A DNA stretch of 64,000 nt from Corynebacterium haematomassiliense (GCF_013978595.1 NZ_JACDTZ010000002.1:372001-436000); one strand, 5' to 3'. Counted from the stretch's first letter, positions 1 through 8,929 are shown. Numbers and translations are program-made. The notes: generated from the sequence alone by a model not told the origin.

Positions 1-36
1 GCGGGCGTGCTCGAGGTGCTGGGGCAGTTCCGCTAA
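1..36 (+). CDS. 3' end of an unidentified gene (partial)
   Basis: The first 36 bases read in frame as a short C-terminal tail (AGVLEVLGQFR) ending in TAA at 34-36. The tail is too short to assign a family. By synteny with mycobacteria a helicase or kinase gene could lie upstream, but that is only inference. Confidence 0.4.
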   Translation, partial: AGVLEVLGQFR

Positions 37-54
37 AAGCCCCCTAGAAGCACC

Positions 55-885
55 CTAAAAACACATGGCGCAGTCCGGGTGCGGCGGCAGCGTCGCCGTG
101 GACACCGGGTTCGGTGCGAACGGGTCCACCACGGTGAGCAGCCCGGCGTTCGGCTTCGGCGCCGAGACCCCGGGCGGGTCCGGCACGCCCGCCAAGCGCC
201 GCAGCAACACCGCGGCAAACGCGGCGCCGGCCGCGGCTGCGATGGGCTCGCCCTGCACGCTCAGCGGCGCGCGCTGCTCCACCACGGGCCAGTTGGGGTC
301 CCGGTCCAGAAGGTAGAGGCGCACGCACAACGGGCATGGGCCAGGCCGCGCGCACACCGGGCCCACCACCACGCGCGCGTCCACCTGTGTCACCGGTAGC
401 ACCGCGCCCTGTCGCTGTCGGGTCAGTGCGGCGAGCTCGCCGAGTAGGGCAGTGGTGTTCACCGCCGCCACCGGCACCCACGTGTCGCCGCGCAGGAGGA
501 ACTTCGACAGCGCCTCGTTGCGCGCTTGCGTGCGCACATCTAATCCGCACTCGCGCAGCCTGGCGGTCACCGCCGTGGCCAATCTGCCGTGGCCGACCAG
601 CAGCACCTCGGGTTTTATAGCCGGCACGAGCACCCGGTAGCTGACCAGGTCGTCCACCAAGCTGCGCGCGGCCTCGGCGCCGATGAGTTCGGCGAGCTGT
701 TCGACCACCCAGCCCAGCCGACGCGGCCGCATGAGCACACCCAACAGCGCGGCGACGTCCTTGGCGTGCTCGGTGGTCACCAACCCTGTGCGCGTGGCGT
801 CGGTGCCGAATTGCATGACGTTGTCTGCGCGCAGAAACGGGTGCGCGCCCTGGGCGAGTTTCACCCGTGAGTTGTTGTTGATCAT
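55..885 (-). CDS. TOMM cyclodehydratase-like / ThiF-fold-like conserved protein
   Basis: A protein of about 276 aa resembling the actinobacterial proteins annotated as bacteriocin-biosynthesis cyclodehydratase domain or TOMM leader-binding proteins (the Rv3196 position in mycobacteria, from memory). Two CxxC pairs are visible, CPLC in the middle third and CAMC as almost the last residues, which could form a structural zinc site. The N-terminal half has a winged-helix-like stretch (LLGVLMRPRRLGWVVEQLA). I chose ATG at 885; an in-frame GTG lies at 897. No YcaO partner or precursor peptide is nearby, so a role in peptide modification is unproven. It diverges from the metallopeptidase gene at 928. 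Confidence 0.7.
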   Translation of the reverse strand: MINNNSRVKLAQGAHPFLRADNVMQFGTDATRTGLVTTEHAKDVAALLGVLMRPRRLGWVVEQLAELIGAEAARSLVDDLVSYRVLVPAIKPEVLLVGHGRLATAVTARLRECGLDVRTQARNEALSKFLLRGDTWVPVAAVNTTALLGELAALTRQRQGAVLPVTQVDARVVVGPVCARPGPCPLCVRLYLLDRDPNWPVVEQRAPLSVQGEPIAAAAGAAFAAVLLRRLAGVPDPPGVSAPKPNAGLLTVVDPFAPNPVSTATLPPHPDCAMCF

Positions 886-913
886 CCCTGCATCCACCCC
901 CGATGCGGGATCC

Positions 914-928
914 TACAATGCATTGCCA
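914..928 (+). promoter_or_regulatory. Probable leaderless promoter (-10 TACAAT)
   Basis: TACAAT at 914-919 ends 8 nt before the ATG at 928, so transcription would start at or next to the start codon. No Shine-Dalgarno sequence is visible. This layout recurs at several genes in this window. Confidence 0.5.
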
Positions 929-1455
929 TGGCTGGCAGGCAAACGCAGAACAATTCGACGCCGTACCGCGTGATCCGCTCGGCGCGCAGGACGCGCTCGG
1001 TGCAGGCGCGGCTGGTCGGCGGGGTGGCGGAAATCCGCATCCCCGCGCACTTCACCGACGCGCAGGAGCGCGAGGCGGTCACCGAGATGCTGGCCAAGCT
1101 CGACCGCAAGACAAAGGCGCGCCCGCTTGACGACGATTCCCTGCGCACGCGCGCCGATTCCCTCAACGCAAACGTCCTGGACGGCCAAGCACGCATCGGC
1201 TCGATTCGGTGGGTGTCCAACCAGCGCTCGCGGTGGGGCTCGTGCACGGTTGCCACCGGCGATATCCGCATCAGCGACCGGTTAAAGCAGGTGCCGGACT
1301 ACGTACTGAACGCGGTGATCGTGCACGAGCTGACGCACACGTTCATCCCCAACCACAGCGCCGAGTTCTACCAGTGGGCGGACAAGGTGCCGTACGCGGA
1401 GCGCGCCCGCGGCTACCTGGAGGCCTACCAGCGCTTCGGAAGCTCAGAGGCCTAG
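928..1455 (+). CDS. YgjP/SprT-like M48-family zinc metallopeptidase
   Basis: 175 aa. The zinc motif HELTH is at residues 133-137, with a probable third ligand in NHSAEFY (His143). The conserved NQRSRWGSCT block before it (residues 98-107) is typical of the YgjP/DUF45 family, which has an SprT-like fold. The family is soluble and its substrate is not firmly known. The gene is expressed alone from a probable leaderless promoter and converges with the DUF2342 gene, overlapping its 3' end by 4 nt. Confidence 0.85.
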   Translation: MAGRQTQNNSTPYRVIRSARRTRSVQARLVGGVAEIRIPAHFTDAQEREAVTEMLAKLDRKTKARPLDDDSLRTRADSLNANVLDGQARIGSIRWVSNQRSRWGSCTVATGDIRISDRLKQVPDYVLNAVIVHELTHTFIPNHSAEFYQWADKVPYAERARGYLEAYQRFGSSEA

Positions 1456-2885
1456 AGCTCGGTGCCGTCCTCGCGGCCGTCGTCCTTGCCGTCGCCGTCT
1501 TCCCGCTTGAGCTCCGGGTTGTCGCGCAGCTCCTGCTCGAGCTTGGCAAATTCGTCGTCGAAGTCGGTGTCGGGCTGATCGTCGAGAAGCGTGTCAATGA
1601 ACGCCGCAGGGTTGTCCAGGTGCTCCGCGGACGGCATGAAGTCCGGGTGGTTCCACACCTGGTCGCGGCGCTCGGTGCCCACGGCGGTGTCGATGCGGCG
1701 CCACAGCTCGGCGGCGTCGCGGGTGCGCGGGGCGCCCAGCTCGATGCCGACGATGTTGGCGAAGGCCTGCTCGGCGGAGCCGCCGGTGGCGCGGCGGCGC
1801 GCCCACGCCTCGGCCAGCTGCGGGGTGGACGGGATACGGTCGCCGAGTGCCTCGGCCACCACCACGTCGACCCAGCCTTCCACCAGGGCGATCAGCGTCT
1901 CCAGGCGGGAGGTGGCGCCGGCGTTGCGGGTGCCCACGCGCGGGGAGAGGTCCTCGCCCTGCAGGTTCTGCAGCGCCTCCTGGATCTGCTGCGGGTCGCC
2001 GCCCTCCAGGTTCAAGTTGCGGGCGACTTCCTCGATGTGGGAGGTGTCAATCTCAAGACCTGCGGCGTACTCCTCAACAGAGGAGACGATGCGCTCCACC
2101 AGCCACGGCACGTGGCGGAACAGGCGCTGGCGGGAGGCCTCGCGGGCGGCGATGTAAACCATCACTTCCTGCCCGGCCAGGTCCAGGCCCTTGGAAATCT
2201 CGGTGATGTTTTTCGGCAGCACCGCGGCGGTGCCGGCGGGGGCCACCGGCAGGCCGAAGTCGGTGCCGGTCAGCGCCTGCTGCGCCAGATCGCCCAGCGC
2301 GTGGCCGAGCTTCATGCCGAACTGCATGGCGTTCATCTGGTTCATCATGCCGGCCATCGGGCCCATCATCTCGCGGGCCTGCTCTGGCATGGAGTCCAGC
2401 TGGGCGCGGTTCATGTGCTCCGCAACCGGGTTGACCAGCCGCTTCCACATCGGCATGGTCTGGTTCAGCCACTGCTCGGCATTCCAGGCTTCAGCCTTGG
2501 CGCCGCTGGCGGGCAGGTCCGTGGCCTCGTCCAGCCACAGCTCCACTAAGCGCAGGGATTCCTCCGCGGCGCGGGTGTCCGCGTCGGAGACCGGGTTGGC
2601 GCCGGCGACGCGCTGGCGAGCCATGCGCGCGGCCAGCTCGAAGTTCACCGCGTCGCCCGCGCCCTGGGCGTTCATGGACGAGCCCATGCCGGAGAGCATC
2701 TGGCCCAGCTGGTTAAACACGTCGCCTAAGCCGCCCCCGCCGGGCTGGCCCCCGCCGAAGCCGAATGCGGCAAACGGGTTGTTCGCGTCGCCGCGGCCGT
2801 TTCCGTCGCCGCCCCGATTGTTGCCGTCGTTTTCGCCGTCATCGTTCGAGTCGTTAGGAAAGGAAAAGCCGAATCCGTTAGTCAT
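1452..2885 (-). CDS. DUF2342-family 'zinc-dependent metalloprotease' homologue
   Basis: 477 aa from ATG 2885. The N-terminus is a low-complexity Asn/Gly/Asp-rich stretch (about residues 8-45), followed by the helical DUF2342 core with AAREASRQRLFRHVPWL. As I recall the family, that region reads REAAHxRLFxHVPWL, where the first His belongs to the zinc site; here it is replaced by Arg, so catalytic activity is doubtful. Synteny with the next genes (PDZ/Lon-type protease, UPF0182) matches mycobacterial Rv3193c-Rv3195. TATTCT at 2893-2898 lies 7 nt upstream of the ATG, suggesting a leaderless mRNA. A longer in-frame start at 2939 exists but would run past this promoter. Confidence 0.8.
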   Translation of the reverse strand: MTNGFGFSFPNDSNDDGENDGNNRGGDGNGRGDANNPFAAFGFGGGQPGGGGLGDVFNQLGQMLSGMGSSMNAQGAGDAVNFELAARMARQRVAGANPVSDADTRAAEESLRLVELWLDEATDLPASGAKAEAWNAEQWLNQTMPMWKRLVNPVAEHMNRAQLDSMPEQAREMMGPMAGMMNQMNAMQFGMKLGHALGDLAQQALTGTDFGLPVAPAGTAAVLPKNITEISKGLDLAGQEVMVYIAAREASRQRLFRHVPWLVERIVSSVEEYAAGLEIDTSHIEEVARNLNLEGGDPQQIQEALQNLQGEDLSPRVGTRNAGATSRLETLIALVEGWVDVVVAEALGDRIPSTPQLAEAWARRRATGGSAEQAFANIVGIELGAPRTRDAAELWRRIDTAVGTERRDQVWNHPDFMPSAEHLDNPAAFIDTLLDDQPDTDFDDEFAKLEQELRDNPELKREDGDGKDDGREDGTEL

Positions 2886-2972
2886 GCCAGCCAGAATACA
2901 GTCAGCCCGCGAGTGCATGGGTTCGCTGAGAGCCAGCAACGGTCCAGCACCAGTACTTCACGCCTCCTGCGC

Positions 2973-2987
2973 TAGAATCTGCGCCCA
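2973..2987 (+). promoter_or_regulatory. Probable leaderless promoter (-10 TAGAAT)
   Basis: TAGAAT at 2973-2978 is 8 nt before ATG 2987, with no ribosome-binding site in between. Confidence 0.5.
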
Positions 2988-4060
2988 TGTCCAAAGCACG
3001 TGAAGCACGGAACCGGCGGTGGTCGACCCTGGTCTGGGGGTCCATCCCCGTCGTGCTGCTGGCAGGTGCACTGACCGCGGACCACATCCCGGGCACCGAC
3101 ATCCGCCTGACCGTGCCGTACGCGGCGGAAGGGCCGGGGCCGACCTTTGACACGCTCGGCGAGGTCGGCGGCGAGCCCGTCGTTGACATCGAGGGCGCGG
3201 AGACGCTGGACACCGGCGGCAAGCTGAACATGACCACCGTGTCCGTGCGCACAAACATGACGCTCGGCCAGGCCCTGGGACGCTGGATCGCCACCGACGA
3301 CACGATCGTGCCGGTGGAGCAGATCATGCCGCCGGACTTGGACGAGGACCAGGTGCGCGAGGTCAACCAGCAGGCGTTTGTCGCCTCCGAAGCATCTGCG
3401 ACGGTGGCGGCCATGCACTACCTGCACCGTCCCACCACGGTGGTGGTGCACGACGTGATGGAAGACAGTGCCTCCGAGGGGTTCCTGCAGCCGCAGGACC
3501 AGATCACCGCTGTCGCCGGCGAGAAGGTGGAAACACCGCAGGAGGTCCAGGACGCAGTGCGCGCGAAGACACCCGGCGAGACGATCGAGATCACCGTCGA
3601 GCGCGACGGCAACGAGCACACCGAGTCGGTGGAGCTGGGGGAGAACCCGCACGAGAAGGGCCAGCCCATGCTGGGCATACTCATGACTTCCGAACCGGCC
3701 GGCGGCATCACCGTGAACTACAACCTCAACGACATTGGCGGGCCGAGCGCCGGCATGATGTTCTCGCTGGCCGTCATCGACAAGCTCACCCCGGGCGCGC
3801 TCAACGGCGGCAAGTTCGTCGCGGGCACCGGCACGATCAACGAGGACGGCCAGGTCGGCCCCATCGGCGGCATCACCCACAAGATCCGCGCCGCCGAAGA
3901 CGACGGCGCCGAGCTCTTCCTAGCGCCCGCCGGCAACTGCGACGCCGTCAAACGCGTGGAAACGGAGCACATGACGGTGGCGAAGGTGGACACCCTCGCC
4001 GACGCCGTCACAGCGATGGAGGATTTCGCCGCGGGCCGCGACGTGCCCGCCTGCGACTAG
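2987..4060 (+). CDS. Membrane-anchored PDZ/Lon-type serine protease (YlbL/Rv3194c-like)
   Basis: 357 aa. One N-terminal membrane segment (about residues 14-32) anchors a PDZ domain (about 145-225) and a C-terminal Lon-type proteolytic domain. The catalytic dyad is visible: Ser254 in GGPSAGMMFS and Lys299 in GGITHKIRAA. The PDZ domain would present substrates to the extracytoplasmic protease domain. Known relatives are B. subtilis YlbL and mycobacterial Rv3194c. The gene lies in the conserved block with UPF0182 and DUF2342 and appears to be transcribed from its own leaderless promoter. Confidence 0.92.
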   Translation: MSKAREARNRRWSTLVWGSIPVVLLAGALTADHIPGTDIRLTVPYAAEGPGPTFDTLGEVGGEPVVDIEGAETLDTGGKLNMTTVSVRTNMTLGQALGRWIATDDTIVPVEQIMPPDLDEDQVREVNQQAFVASEASATVAAMHYLHRPTTVVVHDVMEDSASEGFLQPQDQITAVAGEKVETPQEVQDAVRAKTPGETIEITVERDGNEHTESVELGENPHEKGQPMLGILMTSEPAGGITVNYNLNDIGGPSAGMMFSLAVIDKLTPGALNGGKFVAGTGTINEDGQVGPIGGITHKIRAAEDDGAELFLAPAGNCDAVKRVETEHMTVAKVDTLADAVTAMEDFAAGRDVPACD

Positions 4061-4774
4061 CTACTGCTTGGCCAGCCCCAGGTCGTAGATGCGCTGGCGC
4101 GGATCATCCTGGTCGGTGGAGATCAGCTGCTGCATCACCTGACCGGCCTCGTTGTCCACCACGGTGATGATCGCGGAGGTGCCGAGCGTGGACCAGCCCA
4201 CCACGCGGTCGCCGTTGTCCTCCACCACGCGCGAGGAGCGCAGCTCCGTCAGAAGCTGCGTTGTCGAGGCGGCCTTGGAGTCGGAGTCGAAGAACTGGAA
4301 CTGGCCGATGCCCTCGCCGGAGCAGTCGAAGGAGCCGCTCAAACCGCCCGCGGCGCAGTCGTCGAACTGGTCGAAGAATTCTTCAGGGGCCAAGGTGGCG
4401 AAGCGCTCGCGCACTTCCGCCAGCGCGTCAGTCTCATGCTTCTTGCTTGTCGACGTCGCATCCGCCGTGCCCGCAGCAGTCTTCTTCGACGGCGATTTCG
4501 TGGACGTGCCAGAGGTAGCCGACGTGGAAGCGGTCTCGCTTCGCGTCGACGTCGCCGTCGTTGATTCAGTCTCGGTGCCCGCGTCTGTCTCGGCGCTGGT
4601 TTCGGTGCCGTTCTGCTCCGGCTCGCTCGGCGGTGTTTCCGTGGAGGTGATCTCCGGCGCGCGGGTATCGGGATCGTCGGAGTCGGAATCGTTGGAGCAC
4701 GCCGCAAGCGTCAGCGCTGCGGCCGTCGCGGCGGCGATGAGGGAGACGGAACGGAAAGTAGACACAACCGACAT
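4061..4774 (-). CDS. Secreted lipoprotein with Ser/Thr/Glu-rich linker, function unknown
   Basis: About 237 aa from ATG 4774. The signal peptide ends in the lipobox LAAC, predicting a diacylated surface lipoprotein. A low-complexity linker rich in Thr, Ser, Glu and Asp (about residues 25-115) is followed by a globular C-terminal domain with two cysteines (DDCAAGG and FDCSG) that could form a disulfide. No known family is recognised. It begins 2 nt after the stop codon of the PPA1309-like gene, so the two are probably co-transcribed. Its stop abuts the convergent protease gene. Confidence 0.75.
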   Translation of the reverse strand: MSVVSTFRSVSLIAAATAAALTLAACSNDSDSDDPDTRAPEITSTETPPSEPEQNGTETSAETDAGTETESTTATSTRSETASTSATSGTSTKSPSKKTAAGTADATSTSKKHETDALAEVRERFATLAPEEFFDQFDDCAAGGLSGSFDCSGEGIGQFQFFDSDSKAASTTQLLTELRSSRVVEDNGDRVVGWSTLGTSAIITVVDNEAGQVMQQLISTDQDDPRQRIYDLGLAKQ

Positions 4775-4775
4775 C

Positions 4776-5294
4776 CTAAACCAGCTCGTCCGGGTCCTGC
4801 TCAAGGCCGTAGCGCAGCGCCGCCACAACGCCCGGGGCCACGCCGGGGCCGCCGCGCAGCTCGATGTCGTCCTGGGCGAACGCGCCGCGCTCCTCAAGCT
4901 CCTGATCGGTCAGGCGCAGCTGCAACAGCGTCTGCTCGATGTCTTCTTCGCGCAGCACGCCGGAGAACAGGCGCGCCGGGCGCGGCTCGGCGTCCTCGCC
5001 GGCGGAGGCGTCCTTGAACACGATCTCCTGCGCCAGGATCACGCCTTCGACCTCGCGCGGCCAGGCGATGCGGGAGACGTACTCGCCCAGTTCCTCGGAG
5101 CCGGGCAGGATGTGCTCTGGGAGGTCCTGGACCACCAGTGTTAACGGGGAAGAGTCGTCCAGGTTGCCCAGCTCGTCGACAAGCAATTGCGTCGGCACCA
5201 GGCCGAACAAGGTTGGGGGAGCGTCCCACCCCTCCGCGTGGACGAACTCGACGGCCTCCATCATGGCCTTATTTAATGCTTGCTGTTCGCGCAC
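4776..5294 (-). CDS. PPA1309-like family protein
   Basis: 172 aa, soluble and acidic, resembling the actinobacterial PPA1309 family usually found next to UPF0182 genes. It has no signal peptide or membrane segment. The start is GTG 5294 with a GGAGGG ribosome-binding site just upstream. It is divergent from the UPF0182 gene and precedes the lipoprotein gene in a likely two-gene operon. The function is unknown; the family name rests on sequence character plus context. Confidence 0.7.
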   Translation of the reverse strand: MREQQALNKAMMEAVEFVHAEGWDAPPTLFGLVPTQLLVDELGNLDDSSPLTLVVQDLPEHILPGSEELGEYVSRIAWPREVEGVILAQEIVFKDASAGEDAEPRPARLFSGVLREEDIEQTLLQLRLTDQELEERGAFAQDDIELRGGPGVAPGVVAALRYGLEQDPDELV

Positions 5295-5379
5295 GGGAAC
5301 CCTCCGGGCAAGTTTGACGTTGGATTATTTAAGCTTGAAGCTTAACTGCGTTGCACACACTAATTCCTAAGGAGCAGGC

Positions 5380-8349
5380 TTGGCTACCCGCCTCAATCGG
5401 CCACAACCACGCGCCAAGAAACCGAATACGGGGTTGATGACCACCATCGGTGTCTTGGCCATCATTCTTTTCCTCTTGCCTATGGCAGTCGGGCTGTACA
5501 CCGACTTCCTGTGGTTCGGGGAGGTGGACTTTAGAGGCGTGTTCAACCGCGTGATCCTGGTCCGCGTGGTGCTGTTTGTCATCTTCGCCCTGATCGGCGG
5601 TGCGATCACCTGGATCGCCGCGCGCCTGGCGTGGCGCGGCAGGCCCCAGGAGCAGGCCGCGCCGTTCGACCAGGCCGCCCAGTACCGCCAGCAGGTGCAG
5701 CGGGCCGTTCGCGGCATGCTGGTGTGGGGGCCGGTTGTCGTCGCCATCCTGTCCGGCCTGGCTGGCCAGCGCATGTGGCGCGTGTTCATGCTCTGGTTCA
5801 ACGGCGGCGAGTTCGGCTCCACCGACGCGCAGTTTGGCAAGGACTTGGGCTTCTACGCGTTTACGCTGCCCGGCATCTCCGCGGTGGTGGACACGCTTTC
5901 CATGCTGCTGCTGGTGGCGTTTTTGGTCGCCGCGGTGGGCCACTACCTGCTGGGCGGCATCCGCATCGGCAACAAGGTCTCCGGCATCTCCGGCTTTATT
6001 AGCAAGGACGCGCGCATCCAGCTCGCCGTCACCGCTGGCCTGTGGATGCTGCTGAAGGCCGTGAGCTACTGGCTGGAGCGCTACTACCTGCTCTACGGCG
6101 AAAACGACATCTTCACCGGTGCCTCCTACACCACCGTCAACGCGATGCTGCCGGCGAAGATCATCCTCACCGTCATCGCCGTGCTGGTCGCGGCGGCGTT
6201 CTTCGCCTCCATTGTCTACCGCGACTTCCGCGTGCCGGTGCTGGCCACTGTGCTGATGCTGTTGTCCTCTTTGGTGGTGGGCAACGTGTGGCCGGCGCTG
6301 ATGGAGCAGTTCTCCGTCAAGCCGAACCGCCAGGCCAAGGAGTACGAGTACATCGGCCGCAACATCGAGGCCACCCGCGAGGCGTACGGGCTTACCGACG
6401 ACAACGTGACCTACCTGGAGGACTGGGGCGCAGGCAACACCTCCAACTCGGACGTCGCCTCCGACGCGGCCACGATTTCCAACCTGCGACTTCTGGACCC
6501 AGAGATCATCTCCCCGACGTTCACCCAGAACCAGCAGCTGCGTAACTTCTACGGATTCCCGGACCAGCTGGCCATGGACCGCTACGACGTGGACGGCGAG
6601 CTGCGCGACTACGTGGTCGCCGCCCGCGAGATGGACCCGAACTCGCTGAGTGAGAACCAGCGCGACTGGATTAACCGCCACACCGTGTACACCCACGGCA
6701 ACGGCTTCATCGCAGCCCAGGCCAACACCGTGGACGAGGCGGCGCAGGACGCCGGCTCCACCCGCGGCGGCCTGCCCATCTTCACGGTGTCCGACCTGCA
6801 GTCCAACGCCGCAGCCAAGGCCTCCGAGGACGCAGAAGAGCTGGGCATCAAGGTCGACGAGCCGCGCATCTACTACGGCCCGGTGATCGCCTCCGCCAAG
6901 GACGGCCTGGACTACGCCATTGTGGGCGAGACCGGCCAGGGCCCGGTGGAGTACGACACGGACAACTCCACCTACCCCTACGACGGCAAGGGCGGCGTGG
7001 ACATCGGCAACATGTTCAACCGCCTCGCCTACACGGTGAAGTACCAGGAGCTGAACTTCCTGCTGTCCGACCGCGTCGGCGGCGACTCCAAGGTGCTCTA
7101 CGACCGCGACCCGCGCACCCGCGTGGAGAAGGTCGCCCCGTGGCTGACCACGGACTCGAAGACCTACCCGGCTGTGGTGGACGGCCGCGTGAAGTGGATC
7201 GTGGACGGCTACACCACGCTGTCGCAGATGCCGTACTCCACGCGCACCTCCCTGCAGGACACCACCCAGGACGCGCTGAACCCGGACGGCACCACCCAGC
7301 GCCTGATCACCGACAACGTCGGCTACATCCGCAACTCCGTCAAGGCCACCGTGGACGCCTACGACGGCTCCGTGGAGCTGTACGCCTTCGACGAATCCGA
7401 CCCGGTGCTCAAGGCATGGCAGGGCGTGTTCCCGGACACGGTGCGCCCGGCGTCCGACATCTCGGATTCCCTGCGCGAGCACCTGCGCTACCCGGAGGAC
7501 CTGTTCAAGGTCCAGCGTGACCTGTTGGCGCGTTACCACGTGGATGATCCGGGCGTGTTCTTCAACAACGACGCCTTCTGGTCCGTGCCGAACGACCCGA
7601 CCGCACCGGAGGGCCGCGGCCAGCTGAACCAGCCGCCGTACTACGTGGTGGCGGCCGACCCGGAGACCGACAAGGCCTCCTTCCAGCTGATCACCCCGTT
7701 CCGCGGCCTGAACCGCGAGTTCCTCTCCGCGCACATGGCGGTGGCCTCGGACCCGGAGAACTACGGCCAGATCACGGTACGCGTGCTGCCGACGAACAAG
7801 CAGACCCAGGGCCCGAAGCAGGCGCAGGACGCCCTGATGTCCTCCGACCAGGTGGCGCGCGACCGCACCCTGTGGGAGGGCACCAACGACCTGAAGAACG
7901 GCAACCTGCTGACCCTGCCGGTTGGCGGCGGCGAGATCCTCTACATCGAGCCGATCTACTCGCAGCGCAAGGATCAGGCATCCGCCTTCCCGAAGCTTTT
8001 GCGCGTGCTGGTGTTCTACCGCGGCCAGGTGGGCTACGCGCCGACGATCTCCCAGGCGCTTGACCAGGTTGGCATCCACTCTGACGCCGCCCAGGACATC
8101 GACGTTGTGGACGAGAACGCCGGCGGCGACGCCAAGCCGGAAGGTGAGAACCAGGAGGCGAAGCCGGAAGGCGAGGCCAAGCCGGAGGGCAGCCAGGACG
8201 CTCCGCAGGTGAACAAGGACGAGGCGATGAACAACATCAACGACGCCCTGCGCAACCTCGAGAGCGCACGCGACGGCTCCTTCGAGGAGTACGGCCGCGC
8301 CCTGGACCAGCTGGACCGTGCCGTGGCCGAGTACCAGCGGGCCCAGTAA
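5380..8349 (+). CDS. UPF0182 family large membrane protein
   Basis: 989 aa. The first 320 residues hold about seven membrane helices. A long extracytoplasmic domain follows, containing the family-typical stretches NIEATREAYGL and LNRNDP-type turns, and an acidic Glu/Lys/Pro-rich tail (about residues 905-945) precedes a final helix. This is the Rv3193c-type UPF0182 family, widespread in actinobacteria and of unknown function. The start is TTG 5380, supported by AAGGAG at 5369-5374. The gene is followed by a strong hairpin terminator. Confidence 0.92.
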   Translation: MATRLNRPQPRAKKPNTGLMTTIGVLAIILFLLPMAVGLYTDFLWFGEVDFRGVFNRVILVRVVLFVIFALIGGAITWIAARLAWRGRPQEQAAPFDQAAQYRQQVQRAVRGMLVWGPVVVAILSGLAGQRMWRVFMLWFNGGEFGSTDAQFGKDLGFYAFTLPGISAVVDTLSMLLLVAFLVAAVGHYLLGGIRIGNKVSGISGFISKDARIQLAVTAGLWMLLKAVSYWLERYYLLYGENDIFTGASYTTVNAMLPAKIILTVIAVLVAAAFFASIVYRDFRVPVLATVLMLLSSLVVGNVWPALMEQFSVKPNRQAKEYEYIGRNIEATREAYGLTDDNVTYLEDWGAGNTSNSDVASDAATISNLRLLDPEIISPTFTQNQQLRNFYGFPDQLAMDRYDVDGELRDYVVAAREMDPNSLSENQRDWINRHTVYTHGNGFIAAQANTVDEAAQDAGSTRGGLPIFTVSDLQSNAAAKASEDAEELGIKVDEPRIYYGPVIASAKDGLDYAIVGETGQGPVEYDTDNSTYPYDGKGGVDIGNMFNRLAYTVKYQELNFLLSDRVGGDSKVLYDRDPRTRVEKVAPWLTTDSKTYPAVVDGRVKWIVDGYTTLSQMPYSTRTSLQDTTQDALNPDGTTQRLITDNVGYIRNSVKATVDAYDGSVELYAFDESDPVLKAWQGVFPDTVRPASDISDSLREHLRYPEDLFKVQRDLLARYHVDDPGVFFNNDAFWSVPNDPTAPEGRGQLNQPPYYVVAADPETDKASFQLITPFRGLNREFLSAHMAVASDPENYGQITVRVLPTNKQTQGPKQAQDALMSSDQVARDRTLWEGTNDLKNGNLLTLPVGGGEILYIEPIYSQRKDQASAFPKLLRVLVFYRGQVGYAPTISQALDQVGIHSDAAQDIDVVDENAGGDAKPEGENQEAKPEGEAKPEGSQDAPQVNKDEAMNNINDALRNLESARDGSFEEYGRALDQLDRAVAEYQRAQ

Positions 8350-8390
8350 GCACGATCCGCGCCAGCGCGCCACTCGAGCATAAAAACGAA

Positions 8391-8426
8391 AGCGCCAAAC
8401 CTCCTTTGAGCAGGAGGTTTGGTGCT
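8391..8426 (+). terminator. Hairpin terminator after the UPF0182 gene
   Basis: A 15-bp stem (8391-8405 with 8412-8426, one G-T pair) and a 6-nt loop. There is no strong T-run, so it may act in both directions or partly through Rho. Confidence 0.7.
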
Positions 8427-8498
8427 ATTAGTTGGTGTATGTATAGTAACTCCACGTTGCCGGTTAAGGCGACAGGCGATAATCACATAAACGCCCGA

Positions 8499-8572
8499 CG
8501 CGGGGTGGAGCAGCTCGGTAGCTCGCTGGGCTCATAACCCAGAGGTCGTTGGTTCGAATCCAGCCCCCGCTA
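8499..8572 (+). tRNA. Initiator tRNA-Met (anticodon CAT)
   Basis: A 74-nt cloverleaf. The acceptor 5' strand CGCGGGG (8499-8505) leaves the first base unpaired against T at 8571. The anticodon loop is CTCATAA, on a stem with three consecutive G-C pairs (GGG/CCC). Both features mark initiator rather than elongator tRNA-Met. The T-arm reads GGTTCGAATCC. The CCA end is not encoded. Confidence 0.9.
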
Positions 8573-8579
8573 CTAAGAT

Positions 8580-8615
8580 AAGGCCCCTACCAGTGGAAAC
8601 GCTGGTAGGGGCCTT
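8580..8615 (+). terminator. Terminator after tRNA-fMet
   Basis: A perfect 14-bp stem (8580-8593 with 8602-8615) and an 8-nt loop, followed by a CTTCATTTTG tract. Confidence 0.8.
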
Positions 8616-8624
8616 CTTCATTTT

Positions 8625-8846
8625 GTGATCGGATCGCCATTTGGTGCACTAGCTGGTGCACTAGGGTCAAAATCCTGCACCAAACGGAACTGCGACGCTC
8701 CAACGACGCGGCGCAGGTTTTCGGTGCATTGCTTAGTGATTGCTAGGACGGCAGCAACGAAGGAACGCCACGGGAGTCGGCAGTTCGAGGAAAGCAACTG
8801 CGAACTGCTGTGCAAGTCTCACAACCGCGCCAAAGGTAACGCTTAA
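8625..8846 (+). pseudogene. HNH endonuclease C-terminal remnant
   Basis: The last 20 residues of this frame (NCELLCKSHNRAKGNA) match the end of phage-type HNH nucleases. The upstream part shows no HNH first half or zinc-binding CxxC, so this looks like debris of an integrated element lying just past the tRNA gene. Confidence 0.4.
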
Positions 8847-8876
8847 CCAGCGGCGACGCGGGGATCTAACAATGCT

Positions 8877-8929
8877 GCGTCGCTAGCGCTCGCACCCAGC
8901 GAGCGAGCATTAGGCTGCGCTAGCGACGC
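8877..8929. repeat. Large inverted repeat, 13-bp perfect arms
   Basis: The arm at 8877-8889 is the exact reverse complement of 8917-8929. An inner pair (CTCGC and GCGAG) lies in the spacer, and each arm contains the palindrome CGCTAGCG. It could be a cruciform, recombination site or terminator. It lies upstream of the DUF4192 gene. Confidence 0.6.

Noticed and set aside
5329..8373. A 1014-codon open frame on the minus strand opposite the UPF0182 gene
   Set aside because: It is an antisense shadow caused by high GC and third-position bias. Its translation is Val/Ala/Arg/His-rich low complexity without domains, while the plus strand encodes a recognisable family.
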